A stretch of DNA of 64,000 bases from Toxoplasma gondii ME49 (taxonomy: Eukaryota > Apicomplexa > Conoidasida > Eucoccidiorida > Sarcocystidae). Made by a program: the position numbers and the translations under genes. This document shows, one piece after another, positions 63,102 through 64,000 of the stretch (positions within the stretch are counted from its first letter, which is position 1; each line of letters begins with the position of its first letter). The notes under the pieces were generated by a model. It was not told where the DNA came from, ran no database searches, and saw nothing but the letters and a program-made list of their open reading frames with translations. The stretch covers positions 2,504,458 to 2,568,457 of the forward strand of contig NC_031476.1 in assembly GCF_000006565.2 (NCBI RefSeq), written 5' to 3'.

Positions 63102-64000
63102 TGTCGTAACCGCTTGTTAAGGCAGGTTTCCTCTGTATTTGTTTACTCCCGTGTAAACGTCGATCAGAGAACACGAGAGAGCTTATTCTGGCACTTCTCG
63201 AATCAGGATTCTGTTGTGAAAGAAACGACACGCGTGGAATGCGTGCCAAACTTTGAAATGCGATTTCTTGTATTTCAGCCTCAGAGACGAATATTCTTAT
63301 AATCTACACCGAGCACGCTTGAGGGCAGATTCATGCGAAACTGACGTGCAAGACACGCGTGCGCGTAAATTCCTGGAGGCGCTGCCTCCAAGGGCTAGGC
63401 TGCCAGCGTGAGTTCGGTCCGATGGGCTCTCTTCGAGCTACAGGCGTCTTTGCGAGTCGTACGGATTGACTAACGTTCTGCTTTCAACAATGCGTGGCCA
63501 CTGCGGAGAACGTTCTATTTGTGCAGCTGAATGAGCATCGTTGACAGCGTAGCTATCAGTCACCGACTGAAATGTGTATAAATGAGCCATCTGACGGTTG
63601 ATGGGGTTGAGACACGTGACTCTTACATTAGGTTTACAGCGTTAGCCGCAGCCCTAACTGAAGACGACAACACTGCCAACTCGGGTCATGCAGTGAGTGT
63701 AACGATACTGTACAGTATCGGTGTGTGATTCACAATATGCGCTCGACAAAGAAAAAGCGTTCACACACGGTTCAAGCAAACCGCCGGAGGTCTAGCCTTA
63801 CACACAGAGACACCAACGGATAACGGAGGAAAACAGAAGGAAGAGACCGAATTCTGTGATCCCATAGCTGCGCCGAAAGTGTCTCGTTGGGCTCAGGTGC
63901 ACGATAAAGCGATCTAGAACACCACTGCGAAGTTCAAGTCGACGTCCGACCAGGCTGACCAAAACATCTGGCATGTGTATCTCCTCGAACGGAAACAAGA
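63102..64000. other. Window edge, no resolved gene
   Basis: Short frames on both strands. Probably intron, 5' exons or promoter of the minus-strand gene to the left, but no phase-consistent exon was found. Confidence 0.4.

Noticed and set aside
1..64000. Prophage, insertion sequences, CRISPR arrays, operons
   Set aside because: No direct-repeat/spacer pattern, transposase motif or prokaryotic gene arrangement is visible; the gene structures are eukaryotic.

Overview
The window looks like nuclear DNA of a cyst-forming coccidian (Toxoplasma/Hammondia/Neospora-like Apicomplexa). This is inferred from several traits seen together: intron-rich genes with GT-AG junctions, very long proteins with Ser/Ala-rich low-complexity inserts, many (AT)n microsatellites in introns, TGCATGCA motifs, and conserved eukaryotic housekeeping proteins. 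There are no operons, bacterial genes, CRISPR arrays or recognisable tRNA/rRNA genes. Gene models were rebuilt by joining exons by hand. Splice phases were required to agree at every junction, and family matches are from memory of the family sequences.

Layout. (1) 1-5017 (+): 3' part of a gene for a membrane protein with a coiled coil, one TM segment and a long disordered tail. (2) 8080-14119 (-): five-exon gene for a 1476-aa signal-peptide plus single-TM protein, unrecognised. (3) 18713-21887 (+): five-exon Y14/RBM8A, a core exon-junction-complex subunit. (4) 24018-35952 (-): seven-exon gene for a giant (about 2687 aa) TTI1-like HEAT protein of the TELO2-TTI1-TTI2 complex. (5) 36575-37315 (+): three-exon gene for a 79-aa basic protein, head to head with TTI1. 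(6) 39217-47542 (-): 13-exon DRG1 GTPase (387 aa), with a Ser/Ala-rich insertion between G1 and switch I and a decayed duplicate of its P-loop exon in the preceding intron. (7) 49942-54238 (-): a MORN-repeat protein, probably five exons. (8) 55712-64000 (-): one or two unrecognised multi-exon genes with convincing exon chains, one including a hydrophobic membrane segment.

The named genes are informational or housekeeping: mRNA quality control (Y14), PIKK maturation (TTI1) and ribosome-associated GTPase function (DRG1). The rest are lineage-type membrane or secretory proteins and a MORN protein. Intergenic stretches of 2-5 kb separate convergent and divergent pairs. The right-hand third (48-64 kb) has weaker coding signal, short exons and few microsatellites. 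The strongest novel observation is the pseudo-exon in DRG1: 86 bp, ungapped, 68/86 identical to the functional P-loop exon, with two in-frame stops and the catalytic lysine codon lost.
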